Shown here piece by piece: positions 7,259 through 8,772 of a stretch of 8,772 bases of DNA. Origin of the DNA: DASVSE01 sp036399715 (GTDB lineage: Bacteria; Bacteroidota; Rhodothermia; Rhodothermales; Rubricoccaceae). The stretch spans positions 1 to 8,772 of the forward strand of contig DASWMO010000193.1 in NCBI GenBank assembly GCA_036399715.1, read 5' to 3'. A program made the translations under genes and the position numbers. Within the stretch, counting starts at the first letter, position 1. Each line of letters opens with the position of its first letter. The notes under the pieces are model-generated. The model was not told the origin of the DNA and made no database searches. It saw nothing but the letters and a program-made list of their open reading frames with translations.

Positions 7259-8772
7259 GTGGATATTCCTGCCTCCCATCGGCCGCTCGAGATCTGGGGC
7301 GGCGTCGAGTGCACGGTCAACCGGGTCGCGGACCGGACGCACGACCAGTTCGCGCACAACGGCCACGGTGCGCGACTGGACGACTTCGACCGGTTCGCGG
7401 ACCTCGGCATCCGCACGCTCCGCACGTCCGCCCTGTGGGAGCGCGTCGCGCCCGACGGCCTCGCCTCGGCCGACTGGGCATGGACCGACGCCGCGCTCGC
7501 CCGGATGCAGCACGTGGGCATCGCGCCCATCGCCGGGCTCGTCCACCACGGCAGCGGCCCTCGCTCGACGAGCCTCATCGACCCCGGCTTCCCCGCCGGT
7601 CTCGCCACGTTCGCCCGCGCGGTCGCCGAGCGGTACCCGCACGTCGAGGCGTACACGCCGGTCAACGAGCCGCTCACGACGGCGCGCTTTTCGGGCCTCT
7701 ACGGCCACTGGTACCCGCACGGCCGCAACGCGCGAACGTTCGCGCGTGCCCTCGTGACGCAGATCCAGGCGACCGTTGAGGCGATGCGGGCGATCCGCGA
7801 GGTCAACCCGGCCGCGCGCCTCGTCCAGACCGAGGACCTCGGGCGGACGTGGAGCACGCCGGGGCTCGTCGCCCAGGCCGAGATGGAGAACGAGCGCCGC
7901 TGGCTCACGTGGGATCTGCTCACCGGCCACGTCCGCCGCGACCACCCGATGTGGAAGTCGCTCGTCCGGTGGGGCATCGCCGAGTACGAACTCGACCGCC
8001 TCGCCGAGGCGCCGTGCCCGCCCGACATCGTCGGCGTGAACCACTACGTCACGAGCGAGCGCTTTATCGACGACCGAATCGAGTGCTACCCCGGGTGCGT
8101 CGGCTATGCCGACGTCGAGGCCGTGCGCGTGCTGAGCACCGAGCCAGCCGGACTCGCGACGCTTCTCGCCGAGGCGGGCCGCCGGTACGGCCTGCCGCTG
8201 GCGGTGACCGAGGCCCACCTCGGGTGCACGCGCGAGGAGCAGGTCCGCTGGCTCGCCGAGGTCTGGCGCGCGGCGGAGGTCGCCCGCGAGGCCGGCGCCG
8301 ACGTTCGCGCCGTGACGGCGTGGGCGCTGCTCGGCTCGTTCGACTGGGACTGCCTGCTCACTGAGTGCCGCGGGCGGTACGAGCCCGGCGTGTTCGACGT
8401 CCGCTCAACCCCACCGCGGCCAACGGCACTTGCAGGGGTCGTCCGCGCGCTTGCCGCGGGGCGTGAGGCCGACCACCCCGTCCTCGACGGGCCGGGCTGG
8501 TGGCGGCGGCCGTTTCGGCTGACACACCCACCGGCCGAGGCGCACGGTCCGGTCGAGCGTCTCGACGTACCGGCGGTCCGCCGAGGCGCACCGGCAGACG
8601 CCCGGCCGATCCTCATTGTCGGGGCGGACCTGCCGCTTGGCGTCGCCGCCGTGCAGCTGTGCGGGGTCCGGGGCCTCGCCGTTCGCACGCTCGCCCGCGC
8701 CGAGGCAGGTGCCCTTGCCGCAGCGCTTGCCCAGTGGCAGCCGTGGGCCGTCGTCGACGCGCTCGCCGGCGG
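7259..8772 (+). CDS. GH1-like glycosidase domain fused to RmlD-like Rossmann domain, 3' end missing
   Basis: The frame opens at GTG 7259 and stays open for 504 codons to the window edge. Residues 10-400 resemble a compact family 1 glycoside hydrolase: LEIWGGVECTVNRV (10-23), LRTSALWERVAPDG (54-67), LVHHGSGP (94-101), YTPVNEP (132-138) with the likely acid/base Glu137, LAVTEAHLG (314-322) with the likely nucleophile Glu319, and AWALLGSFDWD (354-364). At about 449 a second domain starts, ARPILIVGADLPLG, followed by a helix and VRTLARAE, as in RmlD-type dTDP-4-dehydrorhamnose reductases; most of it is beyond the edge. I recall such fusions being auto-annotated as family 1 glycosylhydrolase or dTDP-4-dehydrorhamnose reductase. 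The start gives MDIPASHRPLEIWGG, typical for these. No signal peptide is seen, so a cytoplasmic location is likely. It lies 80 bases after glf. Substrate and reaction are unknown. Confidence 0.85.
   Translation, partial: MDIPASHRPLEIWGGVECTVNRVADRTHDQFAHNGHGARLDDFDRFADLGIRTLRTSALWERVAPDGLASADWAWTDAALARMQHVGIAPIAGLVHHGSGPRSTSLIDPGFPAGLATFARAVAERYPHVEAYTPVNEPLTTARFSGLYGHWYPHGRNARTFARALVTQIQATVEAMRAIREVNPAARLVQTEDLGRTWSTPGLVAQAEMENERRWLTWDLLTGHVRRDHPMWKSLVRWGIAEYELDRLAEAPCPPDIVGVNHYVTSERFIDDRIECYPGCVGYADVEAVRVLSTEPAGLATLLAEAGRRYGLPLAVTEAHLGCTREEQVRWLAEVWRAAEVAREAGADVRAVTAWALLGSFDWDCLLTECRGRYEPGVFDVRSTPPRPTALAGVVRALAAGREADHPVLDGPGWWRRPFRLTHPPAEAHGPVERLDVPAVRRGAPADARPILIVGADLPLGVAAVQLCGVRGLAVRTLARAEAGALAAALAQWQPWAVVDALAG

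Overview
The window is GC-rich DNA, with strong G/C preference at third codon positions. It carries seven protein genes, all on the + strand and separated by short gaps of about 55 to 160 bases. No RNA gene, insertion sequence, CRISPR array or origin was seen. No start is preceded by a well-placed purine-rich Shine-Dalgarno sequence; the leaders are mostly pyrimidine-rich instead. That, the very high GC and the presence of a stand-alone Mpl muropeptide ligase suggest a Rhodothermota/Bacteroidota-type bacterium (Salinibacter or Rubricoccus-like). This placement is inference and was not tested.

Layout: (1) positions 2-1165, the 3' part of an efflux-pump periplasmic adaptor (membrane fusion protein) with an unusually regular heptad-repeat coiled coil. 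(2) 1237-2736, Mpl, the peptidoglycan-recycling ligase. (3) 2810-3592, a BtuF-like helical-backbone substrate-binding protein with no visible signal peptide. (4) 3648-4508, an aldo/keto reductase close to E. coli YdbC/PdxI. (5) 4668-5831, a TuaH-like glycosyltransferase. (6) 5901-7178, UDP-galactopyranose mutase (Glf) with a repeat-containing C-terminal tail. (7) 7259 to the window end, a glycoside-hydrolase-family-1-like domain fused to an RmlD-like Rossmann domain, cut off by the window edge.

Genes 1-4 look like unrelated housekeeping or accessory functions that happen to be neighbours. Genes 5-7 look like one surface-polysaccharide unit. Glf would make UDP-galactofuranose in the cytoplasm, and the glycosyltransferase could add a sugar (possibly galactofuranose) to a glycan. 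The GH1::RmlD fusion may act on a glycan or on a nucleotide sugar of the same pathway. The most interesting items are this three-gene cassette, the fusion protein with both GH1 catalytic glutamates but an altered Rossmann glycine motif, the 29-base pure pyrimidine leader before glf, and two strong hairpins between glf and the fusion gene.
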